NCBI GenBank assembly: GCA_021234155.1 | Contig: JAJEKV010000018.1 | Coordinates: 14,702,925 to 14,766,924, forward strand | DNA: 64,000 nt | Direction: 5' to 3' | Source: Isoetes taiwanensis | Taxonomy: Eukaryota; Streptophyta; Lycopodiopsida; Isoetales; Isoetaceae | Shown: positions 31,821 to 43,436 of the stretch, one piece after another | How positions within the stretch are numbered: position 1 is the first letter of the stretch | How the letters are laid out: each line of letters opens with the position of its first letter | Notes under the pieces: generated by a model | Database searches by the model: none | The model's input: only the letters and a program-made list of their open reading frames with translations | What the model was told of the DNA's origin: nothing | Translations under genes and position numbers: made by a program

Positions 31821-33483
31821 GGAGATTGTGATCACAAAAAATGGTACACCTAGAACTCTGTTTGTTGGAGATCTGATTGAATATCAAAACAGAGAAAGCA
31901 TACAAATGTTTTTTGAAGAAAGGAAAGATGTATTTGCTTGGGACTATTCAGAACTATCAGGTATCAAAACTGAGGTATGCCAATTTGAAATTAAGATCAA
32001 GGAAGGTTGTAAACCTGTCTTTCAAAAATTAAGGAGAATAAATGCTTCACTTATGGGGTTAATAAAGGATGAATTGAATAAGATGTCAGATGCAGGTGTT
32101 ATTATTGAAATCATTAATCCAGAATGGGTATCTTGCATTGTTCCTGTAGAGAAGAAAAGTGGTGCTTTAAGAATTTGCATTGATTATCGAGATCTCAACA
32201 AAGCCACCATCAAGGATTGTTACCCTTTGCCTTTTCTAGAAGAGATCTTATATGCTGTAGCAGGTAAGGAAGTGTATTCATTTTTGGATGGATTCTCAGG
32301 ATTCAACCAGATCAGCATTAAGAAAGAAGACCAGCCAAAGACTTCTTTTATCACTCCCTGGGGTACATATGCTATGAAAAGAATGCCTTTTGGTTTGATG
32401 AATGCTCCAGCTACCTTCCAAAGGGCAATGGATGTTATTTTCAAATCAATGTCTGCTGAAGAGTTCAGGGTGTACTTAGATGACCTTTGCCTAGGCTCTC
32501 ATCCATCTAATCATGTGGAGCTACTTGCAAAAATTTGTTCTTTGTGCAGGAGTTCAGGAGTCAATCTAAATCCAAAGAAATGCATCTTTTTTGCATCAAA
32601 AGGACAACTCTTAGGGCATGAAGTATCTAGCCAAGGCATTCAAGTTGCTCAAGACAAGATTGAAGCCCTCAAAAAACTAGCACCTCCCAAGAATCTAAAA
32701 CAGGTCAAAAGTTTTATTGGTATGACAAGTTTTCTCAGGATGTATATTCCTAATTTTGCTCATATTTTGAGCCCCATTTCTAGATTGACAAGGGTAGGTA
32801 AGTTTTCCAAGTCTGAAAGTAAGCATATACCTATCACATGGACTTCAGAATGCCAAGAGGCTTTTGACTTTCTCATTCTATCCATATGTGAAGCCACACT
32901 TTTGAAAAAACCAGATTTGAATATGTCATTTGAAGTTTATATTATTGTTACTAAAAAAGCTATAGGATTAGCCATTTTGCAGGATAAGCATACCATAGTG
33001 TTTGCAAGTAAACAATGGTCTGCTCTAGAGGAGAGATATACCAGAATAGAAAAGAGTGCCGCTGCCCTCATGTTTCTTATCAATAGGCAAGGACACTTGC
33101 TTCTGAAGAGTCAAGTCCAAGTCTACATGAAGCAAAATCCAATGGGTCTACTGTTTGGTAAGGCAACCAGTAAGCCAAAAATCTAAAGATGGGCTTGTAA
33201 GTTGCAAAGTTATGATATTTCTGTAAAAGAATTACATTTGGTACGAAGTCCTAGCCTTTATTTGCCTTATATATTTTTTGACCATGAAGATGAGTTGGAT
33301 ACTGCTGACACTTCACTTGCAGTAGCTCATGTAGAGATAACTCTAGAAGATCAAGCTGATGGGGGATGGCAACAACCTATTAGAGACTTTTTACAACATG
33401 GAATCATCTCTTCAAGCCTCACTTCAAACCAAAAAAGGAGACTCAAGGATAAATGCAGACAATTCAAGATGATAGACAATGTC
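31792..33483 (+). pseudogene. Element C reverse transcriptase and degenerate retroviral-type RNase H
   Basis: RT motifs are all in one frame: RICIDYRDLNKATIKDCYP, SFLDGFSGFNQISI, MPFGLMNAPATFQRAMD and VYLDDLCLGSH (about 32470). The retroviral-type RNase H has VYIIVTKKAIGLAIL (about 32936), with Ile where the first catalytic Asp should be, and VYMKQNPMG, with Lys for Asp. A TAA at 33184-33186 replaces a Gln codon (KPKIQRWA in B). The connection region then runs on to 33483. Confidence 0.88.
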
Positions 33484-34641
33484 TTGTGCAAAGTCAACTG
33501 AGATGGAGTCTTGTTGAGGTGTGTGGATGAAAGTGAGTCTGCTCTAATCATCAGAGAAATGCACAAAGATATTTGTGGAGGGCATTTTGCTGGTGATACT
33601 ACAGCAAAAAAGATTCTCAGGTCTGGATACTATTGGCCTACTGTTTTTAAAGATTGTTATGAGATTATAAAGACTTGCCATCAATGCCAAATCTTTAGCA
33701 AAAGAATTTTACTTCCAGCTGCCCTTAATCCCATCATATCTCTAGGGCCCTTTCAGATTTGGGGATTAGATTATATTGGCCCTATTAATCCTTCTTCTGC
33801 AGGTCAACATCAACATATTATTGTGGCCACAGATTATTTTACTAAATGGGCAGAAGCTATACCTTTGAGGCAGGCTAATGCTGCCACAACTGCAAGATTT
33901 TCACATGAGTATGTTTGTTCCAGGTATTCCTTTTCAGTTGCATTCTGATAGGGGCACGCCTTTTGTTAATGAAGTTATTGCTAACTTGTTGGACATCTTG
34001 AAGGTCAAGCATACCAAAAGCTCCTCATACTATCCCCAAGGTAATGGACAAGCTGAAGCCACTAACAAAGTGTTGAAAAATATCTTGCAGAAGACAATTG
34101 AGGTCAACAAGAGGGATTGGCATGTCAAAATAGTGGATGCACTTTGGGCTTATAGAGTCACTATCAAAACAGCTACAAATCATACACCCTTCAATTTGGT
34201 TTATGGCATAGAGGCAGTCTTACCAGTGGAACTCGAGTTGCCTTCCCTGAGGTTAGCTCATAAACTATGCTTACCTTTTGAACATGCCTTGCAGGAAAGA
34301 TTGGATGCCTTGCTGCACCTAGATGAATATAGGATGGAGGCTGATAATACTAATTTGCTGAAAAAGGCCAAAGATTTGCCTGCATTCAAAGCTGCACATA
34401 GAATACAGGGCACTTTTAGGGAAGGAGAACTTGTCCTCAAGTGGAATAAGTCAAAAGAAGACTCAGCTGGCAAATTTGATAATATTTGGGAGGGACCCTT
34501 TGTGGTGCTGGAATCTGCAGGTACCAACTCATATTGGCTACAAGAGGTTGCCTCATGAATGATGTTACCAAATCCTATTAATACCTTGCATTTGAAGAGG
34601 TATTGGGACCAGCATGCTTGCTTGTCTCTCTTTTTGCATTA
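33484..34641 (+). pseudogene. Element C integrase
   Basis: HHCC finger: MHKDICGGHFAG with CHQCQIFSK. Core: GLDYIGPINPSSAG, ATDYFTKWAEAIPLRQ, HSDRGTPFVNE and PQGNGQAEATNK. C-terminal part: DALWAYRVTIKT, VELELPSLRLAHKL and the SH3-like GELVLKWNKSKED. A TGA beginning at about 33499 (AGG in B), a deletion with frame change near 33930 inside the core, and a TGA at about 34556 interrupt it. The frame then continues to HLKRYWDQHACLSLF and TAG near 34641. Confidence 0.88.
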
Positions 34642-35417
34642 GAAAAGTTTAAAAATCTATGGTAGGATTAGCATAGTTAGACCTATTTAATTCTTTGAGC
34701 ATATTACTTTGATAAGTTAACCTTATGATTGTAGGTTGAGCTGCCTTGAGGACAATATGGATGATCTCAAGTAAAGGAATGATTACTAATGCTTTACCAA
34801 GTGCCATATGCAGGAGCATCCTTTTTTCCATCTTTATTCACCTGCCATAAGTGGTCCTACTATTCATCTAGACTTCTTACTCTTGTCTCCATTCCCATAA
34901 AAGCACTCTGCACATCAGCTTTACCACCAAAGCAGAGTTGGAAGTTTTTGAGATTAACTAGTTTGTTTGTTTCCATGACAGGTGCATCCTTTTTCCATTT
35001 TCATTCATCTGCCATAAGTAGTCCTGCCACTCATTTAAACTCCTTATTCTTGTTTTTCATCCCCCAAAAGAAAGCACTCTGCAATTCAGCTTCACCATCA
35101 TAGCAGAGCTGCTCTTGAAAAGTTCAAGGAAGCACACATTCTTTTGTTTTGGCGAGACCTCAACAGTTTCACATCTACTTCACCCTCATACACCTCATCC
35201 CCATCATTATCCTATCATATTCATACTCATTTTCATTCTTTTTCACTCATCATATTCCACTCACATCCTTCCTCCATCATATTCACTCCTATTCCATCAA
35301 CACTTGCACACTACCACTACATCCTCTCTCTACCATAATTCTCACTCGAGCACCTTGGTACAAGATTGAAGACCCTTTATGGCTGAGGGGACCAGCCATT
35401 CTTTTGTTTTGGCGAGA
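34642..35417 (+). repeat. Element C 3' untranslated region with tandem motifs
   Basis: As in B, there are repeated CAGG(A/T)GCATCCTTTTTCCAT units (about 34811 and 34979), a CATCATAGCAGAG motif and a pyrimidine-rich stretch (35160-35340). TTTTGTTTTGGCGAGA occurs at about 35139 and again right before the 3' LTR (about 35402-35417). No coding sequence is evident. Confidence 0.72.
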
Positions 35418-37351
35418 TGTTGCCCCCAAAGCGCAACATGCTAATTGTGTTCTATGCCTTCAAGTCAGGTTAAGTCATTTCTGAAGACTAGGTCAAAAGA
35501 TTGGAAGATGCTTGGTAGTCAACATTGGTATGAAGGTCAAAAGATGCTAACTTTCTAGGTCAACAAGTACTCAAGCCAAAAGTTCACAAGAGGTACTCTA
35601 TTTGGGATCAAATGCTTAGTTAAAGAATATGCTCTAGAAGAATCTGGGTTATGAAGTTTGGAAGACATAGTTTGAAGATTGGAAGTCCCCATGGTGTATA
35701 GTTTCTAATCTTTCCCTTTGCTCCACCCCACTACTCCCATTTTAGTCTTTTTGGCTCAACATTGTTTTCATATCCATTGTTCATTCCCTTGCCATTATTG
35801 CTTTACCATAATTGCCATCTCCCTCAAATTCCCTATTGATTTCTTCAATGTGCCATTATCTTGCCTATTTCAAACCCAACTTAAGCCTTTGCCTCAAGAA
35901 TATCATTTCTTTTTCCTTATTTTTCCTTGCCACCCCAGTGGTCCCTCATAATTTCTTTTACCTTCATTCTTATTCCATCATATCTTCAGTGGTATATTCC
36001 CAACCTTGCTAAAAAATGCTTCAAAGATTCCCTATCTTCTTGCACGTGTGGGCAATTATTCCTATGGTCATTGGGCTACAATCTTCTTTAAGTATTTTAT
36101 GGGTACAAGCCTTTGAACCATTGGCCAAGCTTTCAAAAATGGCCGAATACAGCATATACAGGGTATATTCCTAGAAAAATACGAAACCGTATCGCGCGAA
36201 TTATGCAAAAAATACAGCTGAAGAACCCTAGAACTGGAAATCTGGCTCGAATCATGCCTTCCCGCGATCCATTCTCTCTGAGACCACCCTATTCTTGGAT
36301 TCCGGAACTTAAGCAATAGAATAAGCCTAAATTTACTACCTAAAATCACTGAAACCGAGATTCGAAACTATATACAGGGGAAACACAACCTCGACATTTT
36401 TCGAAGGCCCAGAAGTATTCAGATCCTACATTGATCATTGCTGAGCAAGATCTGAACGATCCTTGAAGTTCTTGAGCTCTCCTCAACTGGATTTACAAGA
36501 TTTAGTTGACATTACTTTCAGAAATTATCTTATGACTTTTGATGATTATTTTCTTGTACTTGAGACTATGAAGCATCCTTATCTGTTGTTACTATGATAT
36601 ATTTACCTTCATATCAATCCAAATTGACTGTCAAGTTGTTGAATTCATCTCTGATATTTTTTTTTAGTGATTATTGCCACAAAATATTCTACAGAAAATC
36701 CTTGAGTGTCTTTAGCACCTTTGGCCTACCTGCCACCCATTCTTGGAGCTCATGAAAACCAAAGGAGTTGAAATCATCCAAAAATACCACATCTAGCCCA
36801 AATTATAAAAAATTGCTCTCTGTTTTGAACAGTTTTGACTGTATCTTGCCAAATCTAGCCATAAAAATACTTTTACGTATCCAAATGGGAATCTGATTAC
36901 TTGCCTCTCTTCCTCATCACCATTACAACATAGTTGCTTTGAAAATCTTCAAAAATATGCTTGGCAACTCCAAATCCCATTTTCTGATCACTGTTTTCCA
37001 TGTTTGACTGCTATTGACCAAATTTTGACCTCACTTTGAGCCTGAATAACTCCTAAACTAGGTCTCTGACTTAGTCAGAGGTTTTACCATTGGCTGCTTA
37101 CAACTTTTTGGACCAGGTCTATAGTGTTTGACTCGAGAAATCAACCTATACCTCATCACCACAGCTGTTTTGGCAGAGGTGCCAGTTTTTGGAAATGGGA
37201 AAGGTATAGAACTTCAAACTTTGTGCTTTTCTCTAAACTTATCTTGCATAGACTGATCACCTTAAGTGATCTGGAGGTTCTAACCCCAATTTGAGTGAAA
37301 ACTCAGATTGGTTCCTTGTGGTTGACCTTTAAGCCAGGTTTAGGGTCAACA
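35418..37351 (+). repeat. Element C 3' LTR
   Basis: The LTR is 1934 bp and very close to the 5' copy; visible differences include AAAGCGCAAC for AAAGGGCAAC near its start and the missing 16 bp. It ends GGGTCAACA and is followed by GTAAT (37352-37356). Confidence 0.93.
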
Positions 37352-37356
37352 GTAAT
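37352..37356. repeat. Target-site duplication of element C, right
   Basis: GTAAT, matching 27257-27261. Confidence 0.95.
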
Positions 37357-37453
37357 CTAGTGCATATGCTTGAAACTCTCGCCTTAATTCATCTGTAACA
37401 CTGTCCTCTCCTTCCGAACTTGAGGTTTCACAGCCATCGGAGTCATACCCCAT
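37352..37453 (-). pseudogene. Small R/G-rich ORF, N-terminal part, split by element C
   Basis: The ATG at 37453-37451 starts MGYDSDGCETSSSEGED, a Ser/Glu/Asp-rich segment, and continues DELRREFQAYALD up to the right edge of element C. An in-frame TGA lies four codons upstream of the ATG, supporting this start. The continuation is at 27261-27029. The acidic N-terminus followed by R/G-rich repeats suggests a nucleic-acid-binding protein, but no homolog is recalled. Confidence 0.5.
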
Positions 37454-37860
37454 CTTAAATGCTCAATTCCAAAAAGTGTAGATCTTTGAAAATCTAAAAA
37501 GGTCTACCTTGGTCTGATCGTTCGCCCCTGTCTCGAGTGGCCTGTCTTAAATATTAGGTTATCTATTGCATCTCCCATAAATACCTACTGCTTAAATTAC
37601 TTTTTTATTTTTGTAGACTATATATTATCTCATGGTCCATATGCCCATAAAAATTGCCATTCTGATGGTGCAATATTTCTTCTTAATAATTAGGCGATAT
37701 CGACCTAGTCATTAACCTAGAATATCATTTGTTGATCTATTGTATTGGACCAGGATATTGAGCTATTAGCTATAGGTTAATAATGCAATTAAAAAAAAAA
37801 ATTGCCTTAGAACCATTCACCTGTTTTTGAGGGTACCTTGGAGCTTATGCCTTTGGATTT
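37454..37860. other. No gene recognised
   Basis: AT-rich sequence between the split small ORF and element E. Nothing recognisable was found; it could be 5' flanking DNA or an intron of the small minus-strand ORF. Confidence 0.45.
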
Positions 37861-38912
37861 TTTTTTATCAGAACTTCATTCGCAGCTTCATAACTGTGTT
37901 CTTCCAACTGCATCAACCTTATACACCTTTCTCTTAGTGCATCCTCCATTTCTAGATTATTTGATAAGCCAACCTAAGAGATGGCAGCTCAAGCTCGATT
38001 GACACAATAGATTCTATGTCATAAACAAGGCTAAAGGGTGTATGTTTAGTAGATGCTTTAATAGTGGTCCTATATGCCCATAATGCATCATGTAGCTTCA
38101 AGTGCCAATCTCTTTTGGAGATGCTAATAGTTTTCTTAAGGATTGACTTCAAAACCTTGTATGTTGACTTTCTTTGACCATTTTTTTTAGGGTAGTATGC
38201 TAAGGTTTTATTGTGCTTGACTTTGAGAGTGGCTAGCAGCAAAGCAATGGCTTGGTCCACGAATTGACTTCCTCTATCAGGGACTTTTCAAAGGGAATTC
38301 TAAATCTGGCACAAATATTCTCATGGAAAAATCTTCATGTAGTAAAAAGCATTTGCCTCTCTGAGTGGGACTGCTTCAGCCCACTTTGTGAAATAATCTG
38401 TAGCCACTAGGATAAATTGGTGTTGAGCAGATGAGGTAGGGTCTATTGGACTATAAAGTCAAGCCCCCATGTTTGAAATGGCCCTGGAGAAGTTATGGCA
38501 GTGAGAGGAGCCGGTTGCAATACCCTTTTGCCAAAAATTTGGCATTTATGACAACACTTACTGGCATGATAACAATCCTTAAAAAGAGTAGGCCAGAAAT
38601 ATCCAGACCTCAAAATTTTCTTTGCAGTTGTATCAGCAGCAAAGTGTCCTCCACAGATGCCTTCATGACAAGCTTCAAATCATTTTGGCTTCTCCAGGAT
38701 CCACACATCTCAGCAACACAGCTTCCTTGTCAACTTTGCACAAGACTTCTCCTCTTAACCTGAATTTCTTGCACTTCTCTTTGAATCTTCTTTCTTAACT
38801 GCTACTCATGTCCTTTGGGAACCCATTGTTCTCCAAATAGTTCCTAATATCAAACTGCCAATCCAGATCTTTTTCGTGAAAGGCAATCAGGTTAGTAGCA
38901 TGTCAATCTCAT
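37861..38912 (-). pseudogene. Element E integrase, multiply frameshifted
   Basis: Recognisable pieces on the minus strand are the finger (CHEGICGGHF-like near 38660; CHKCQIFGKR near 38530), the core, and 38260-37952 with KVKHNKTLAYYPKKNGQ, DALWAYRTTIKAST and SLVYDIESIVSIELELPSL. In this copy NGQ is followed by RKST where B has AEAT, so the catalytic Glu is lost. Confidence 0.8.
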
Positions 38913-39295
38913 TCAATCCCTCTTGATCTTCATGCTCAAACAAAGCATAAGGTAAATAAGAGCTAGGAGCAGCAAATGACATTGTCTATCTATTAGGAAC
39001 ATTAATGCAACTGCACTCTTCTCGAGCCCGGGGTATCTTAACTCAGTGTCAGACCACATTTTGCTGGCAAAGGAGATAACATTGTCATCCTGGAGTAATG
39101 CCAAGCCAATTGCCTTTTTTGTGACACTGATATAAGCTTTAAAAGCTTTCTCAAAGTCTGGAGGCTTTAGCAAAATAGAATGACAAATAGCATTTATGAT
39201 CTTGTCAAAAGATTCTTGGCACGTCTCATTTCAATCAACCAAAATATGCTTACTTTCATTCTTTGAGAATTTTCCAACTTTGAGAATTTGAAATC
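38913..39295 (-). pseudogene. Element E retroviral-type RNase H, degenerate
   Basis: Continuing past the insert, VGKFSKNESKH and CQESFDKIINAICHS lead into FKAYISVTKKAIGLALLQ (about 39100-39150), with Ser in place of the first catalytic Asp. FASKMWSDTELRYPGLEKSA keeps the Glu. The same Asp is Thr in B and Ile in C, so three copies lost it with different residues. A stop interrupts the frame near 39240. Confidence 0.8.
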
Positions 39296-39413
39296 TTATA
39301 GTATTTTGTGAATCTTCTTATACAGTATAGCAAATTTTGTACTTGCATACCCCACAAACGAGGAACTTTACGTACGGTGTAGATTAAGGAATAAGGGGTG
39401 AATATGCCTAGCT

Positions 39414-39581
39414 CTCGTTGCTCGGAGTCACCCCCGTGTGAATATGCACCCAAACCAAAGGGGGTTTAAGGGGGATTTTAATTTAAATGTGTTGGACCCA
39501 ATAGTTGTGTTAATTAATGTCAATGGTAGTTATGTGTTGGTTATTAATGTAAATGGTTATTATGTGTTGGTTGTTATGTGT
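39414..39581 (+). repeat. 169-bp dispersed repeat, copy 2
   Basis: Nearly identical to 1337-1505, with one C missing in the CCCCC run and a G/A difference near the end. It continues past the shared part into TTGGGGAATTTAATTTTTAT and a GC-rich patch, so this copy is the more complete one. Confidence 0.72.
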
Positions 39582-40292
39582 TGGGGAATTTAATTTTTAT
39601 ATGTTGGATGTTAATGGTTTGTGTTGCAAAAAAAAAAATTTTTGCCCCTTCGGGGCTTTAGGGACGCACCCCCCCCCCGGGGTGACAAAAATTTTAGAAT
39701 TCAAACCAGAAAAAAAACTAGAATTCATTTGAGGCTTTCATCACCTGTAGCTTTTGAATTTGATCACAATAAAACAAATAGAACATAAGTAAAAGTTACC
39801 ATAAAGATAGAGCAGATTGATCCCATTATTCTGAAAGTCATAAAGTTTGCAACACCCATACACAAACATTTTTCAACTGGAATTTAACAGCAGCCTTTGG
39901 CCTCCATGGATTCTTGTGGTGAGAAACCAAAGTGGGAAACTTTTCTGCTTGTTAGCACAAGGATCTAGAAGCCTTGGAATTTGCTTAATAACTGCCTCAA
40001 AATCTAAAAATGCATGGTAATTTTTTGCAAGCTTCATTCGGAATGAGCCATAAAACAATATCCAATAGCGCAATCCTGTATTAATCAGCTGGTAGGATGT
40101 GTTAGCCTACCAAACCCGGCCGAAAAAATGTGATAACTAAACCAAACATATCCATATCATACACTATCAAAAAGATCTCGAAGAGAGCTTTCCAACGCTA
40201 TAAAAATCATCTCAAACAGAGCTCTCGATCAAAAGTTATGATAAGAAATGTGTTGCCGGTGGGGAAACTGCACTACATGCGCCCTTCAAGCC

Positions 40293-40557
40293 CTTCATGT
40301 GCCCATTATGCACCACACACACAAAAAAAGGGCTTTTGTTGTGAGCCATTGGTTGTTGGGCTAAAATCAATGGCGCTTCATGTGCCCATTATGCACCACA
40401 CCCACAAAAAAAGGGCTTTTGTTGTGAGCCATTGGTTGTTGGGCTAAAATCAATGGCCCTTCATGTGCCCATTATGCACCACACGCACAAAAAAAGGGCT
40501 TTTGTTGTGAGCCATTGGTTGTTGACCATTGAAAAAAAAAGGCTAAAATCAATGGCT
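40293..40557. repeat. 83-bp tandem repeat, three units
   Basis: Units start at 40293, 40376 and 40459, each beginning CTTCATGTGCCCATTATGCA. The third unit carries an 11-base or so insertion (GACCATTGAAA...) and ends near 40557. Within units TGAGCCATTG and CAATGGCTCA-like words can pair, so each unit could fold. The short + frame across it has no convincing protein. Confidence 0.8.
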
Positions 40558-40680
40558 CAGAAATGATGCACTCTAGATGTACACATTAGTACATCCATTT
40601 GAATACATCACGAAATCATAGGAAAACCTTAGTGAAAAGCGTACAAAAACACAAAGAAAACCCCCTGTTATTATGCTACA

Positions 40681-41150
40681 TATTGAGATTAGAAATTGGA
40701 CTTATAGTGTGTGAAAAATGAGGAACATACATTCTCAAAAAACTTGTCATACCTAAGAAGCTTTTCACCTGTTTGAGTGTCTTGGGAGGTGGAAGCTTCT
40801 TCAAAGCCTCAATTTTATTTTCTGCAACCTGAATGCCTTTTGTGGACACTTCATGTCCTAGCAAATCTCCTTTTGAGCATAAAAAGACACATTTCTTTGG
40901 ATTTAGGCTGACACCTCCTTTCCTGCACATGGCAAATAATTTTGTTAGATAATCAAGGTGATCCTTGCAAGAAGTACCTAAGCAAAGATCATCCAGAAAA
41001 ACTCAAAATGCTGCTGGAGGCACATCTTTGAAGATAGTGTCCATGGCTCTTTGGAAAGTTGCTGATGCATTCATCAGTCCAAAGGGCACTCCTCATTGCA
41101 AATGTTCCCCATGGTGTAATCTATTCCAAATCCATTTTTGACAAGTTGCC
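40681..41150 (-). pseudogene. Element E reverse transcriptase, C-terminal part
   Basis: The minus-strand frame 40930-40676 reads PKKCVFLCSKGDLLGHEV and LKQVKSFLGMTSFLRMYVP, matching the RT thumb of B and C. Just upstream, in broken frames, are PFGLMNASATFQRAMD and FLDDLCLG. The sequence leaves the RT match after ISPISNL at about 40681, where the insertion begins. Confidence 0.82.
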
Positions 41151-43335
41151 ATTACTCCTTGCAACTATTAGCACTTGTTGCGTTTGTTGGATCCAATCTC
41201 CAATCTCTATAACCGCCTCTTCACCAATTGCGTTCTTCCAAAAATCCCAAATCCTTCACAATTTAGTATTTATGGACCTTCTATATAAACATCATGTACA
41301 TACTACATATGTATTTTTCAATTCCAGTATTAATTTAACTAGTTATGGTGCCCGGCGTTGCCGGGCATAAATACAATTTTATTGTAGAATTATATGAAAG
41401 ATGTAGGATCTAAAAACATATAATGATGCTAATTTTAAGTTATTGTCCAAGATGGATGTCCATTCTATATACGTACATATGTGTATGGTTGGTGTTTATG
41501 TGCGTATTATTGTTGTGAGTAATACAACTTTGGCCAAGAATGTAGAATCATCATGAAATATCAAAATGCCTTAGCTTGTTATTGGTCTGTTGTAGTATAA
41601 ACGACTCCATGAAACATGAATCATAATGAGCCATTATGTTTTCAAATATCAAATTCAAGTGTCACAATAATACTCATGCCCCTATGAGGGTGATCATTGT
41701 TGCGCCAGCCTTTCAATGTGATTTTGTAAATGTTCAAATTATAGTCATTGCTTAGGATTCATTAAGACCTAAAGTTGTTTAGTGGAATGATGTTGCAAAT
41801 GATGTTAGTAATATATGTTAGAGATGGTTAGTGAATATATACTGGTTGGTGCTAAGTTACATAATAGTAGCAAGGGGTGTAATTTGTTATAGTTTATCTA
41901 CCTCATCATTAAGTTGCTTGCAATTCACAGAATGTGAACTCAGCTTTGCATCCTTTTAAAGGGCCCACCAGCTATATTGTTCACTATACACATAACCTTT
42001 GGGTTTGTGGCAATGTCATTCAAATGCAAAGGAATCAACAGAAGACTCTAAGACCCTATTCAGATTAAGCAATATAAGAAAAATACATAAGCAACAAAAG
42101 CAACATCTCCACAAAAGTGCTATGTTTATTTCTAGACAAAGTGTATTTGTGTACAACTCTTATTGATCTTATTTTAAGTCACTAAAACCAGTATAGCATT
42201 TATATTGTGGTTCTACAGTTGTGCAGGCATTCAAGCAAATATTGTCGTTAAATGGTATTTGGAGAAACCAAGAGTTGGCAACATTTCATTGCAATTTTTG
42301 GAGACCTAAATTCATTTACGATAGGAAAATAAAGATAGACAACTGGTACTATGATAAAAATGAGAAAGTATTGTGGGGAACATGTGAATAAGGAATTGAC
42401 AAAAATTTGAGCTAATTATGTCGCCACTATTCAACATGCAAAAGATTGTAAGATCGTCACTAATTTTACTCCTGTCATTACATATTGTGGTTGTTGAAAT
42501 ACATAGAATCTTCTATCTCATCTTCAACCAAGCGTCTACGCACTGTAACTTAACTTATCTTAGGTCTACTGGTTTCTATGATTATATTTGCAGGATATTA
42601 GATCCCTATCGTTATCGTGTATGCAATAGCAAATGCAGATAAAATGATATCCTACTGGATGTGGTGATAGAAGTAGTCATTTTCTTGAAAAGCTAGATAC
42701 AAAAGAAGGTCAAACGTTCCATATAAGCTTTTCTTCAAGAAAGAAAATAATGTTGCAGGCATACCACTTTGCTATTATCCTAAAGATATCATTCTTTGGC
42801 TTAACATAGTAAGGACCATGCCACTGTGCAAATACTATTACTGAACATGTTCATCTTTCACCAATATAACGCCTTCAGCCTGTAAAGGTTCTACAACTAA
42901 TATATTCAAAGTTCATGCTATAATTTAAAGCCCACCTTCAAATAAGTTCTATATGAGTAAGATTGTTGACTTGAATGTTAGATACATCTTCAAAGTCTTT
43001 CTTAGTGGTCACACATTCTGAGAATAACATAAAAATCTCAATTTTAATCCTCAATTTATGGTGTATATAAAAAAAAGTATATCAAAAACATCTATAGGTT
43101 CACCAAAGCTTTATCTTAAGCTTAGAAGATAAAGCAATTTGGGATGCAATAATTCGTGTGCATTGTAAATGCATTTCTTAAGCATGATCAATTGAAGAAA
43201 AGTTCCATCACTTCTGAGCACCTTCAACATGCATTTTCCTCTTACATTTTACAAAGAATAGATCAAAGGTCAAGAAGCAAAAGACTCAAGTATGCTTTGC
43301 TTGCCTAGTTCTTTATTTCTATGGCAATACACGAC
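41151..43335. other. AT-rich stretch, no gene recognised
   Basis: No frame with a recognisable domain was found on either strand. The sequence could be intronic or intergenic. Confidence 0.45.
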
Positions 43336-43436
43336 AATAAGATAAGATAAGATAAGATAAGATAAGATAAGATAAGATAAGATAAGATAAGATAAGATAA
43401 GATAAGATAAGATAAGATAAGATAAGATAAGATAAG
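43336..43436. repeat. (GATAA)n microsatellite
   Basis: About 20 perfect GATAA units. On the opposite strand it gives spurious Tyr-Leu-Ile-Leu-Ser frames. The 20-base word TTTCTATGGCAATACAC and neighbours, just upstream of the array (about 43316), recur at about 43628, so the array lies inside a loose local duplication. A GC-richer stretch with pairing AACCC/GGGTT words lies at 43440-43540. Confidence 0.95.

Larger units (their letters stand above)
27262..37351 (+). mobile_element. Element C: Tat-like Ty3/gypsy retrotransposon, same family as B
   Basis: This 10,090-bp insertion is bounded by LTRs starting TGTTGCCCCC and ending GGGTCAACA, with GTAAT on both sides. The gene order is gag, protease, archaeal-type RNase H, RT, degenerate retroviral-type RNase H, integrase, as in B. 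It splits a 109-codon minus-strand ORF. By eye, about 17-20 base differences and a few indels separate its LTRs over roughly 1.9 kb (around 1%), so it is fairly young. Its genes nonetheless hold about five stop codons and at least three frameshifts. Confidence 0.94.
39296..40680. mobile_element. 1.4-kb insertion in element E, unclassified
   Basis: The insertion interrupts the RT-RNase H junction of E between ISPISNL and VGKFSK. It contains copy 2 of the 169-bp repeat, a short GC-rich patch (about 39635-39690, poly-C run) and an 83-bp tandem array. Inverted termini or a long target duplication are not evident; TCTC (minus strand) occurs at both junctions and could be a short duplication. No ORF with a recognisable domain is present. 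Confidence 0.6.
37861..41150 (-). mobile_element. Element E: decayed Tat-like gypsy fragment with a 1.4-kb insertion
   Basis: Read on the minus strand from about 41150, the order is the RT middle (MPFGLMNA, frameshifted), RT palm and thumb, [insert 39296-40680], degenerate RNase H, integrase finger and core, and integrase C-terminus fading near 37861. Similarity to B and C is clear but lower than between B and C. No LTR or target duplication remains, and many frames are broken. The strand and the piece retained differ from fragment D, so these are separate copies unless the region was rearranged. Confidence 0.85.

Noticed and set aside
40293-40557. CRISPR-like array
   Set aside because: Three contiguous 83-bp tandem units without spacers, in eukaryotic DNA.
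16687-41150. Fragments D and E as two halves of one element
   Set aside because: Both are on the minus strand, but D (gag to RT) lies at lower coordinates than E (RT to integrase), the wrong order without a rearrangement. Divergence also differs.
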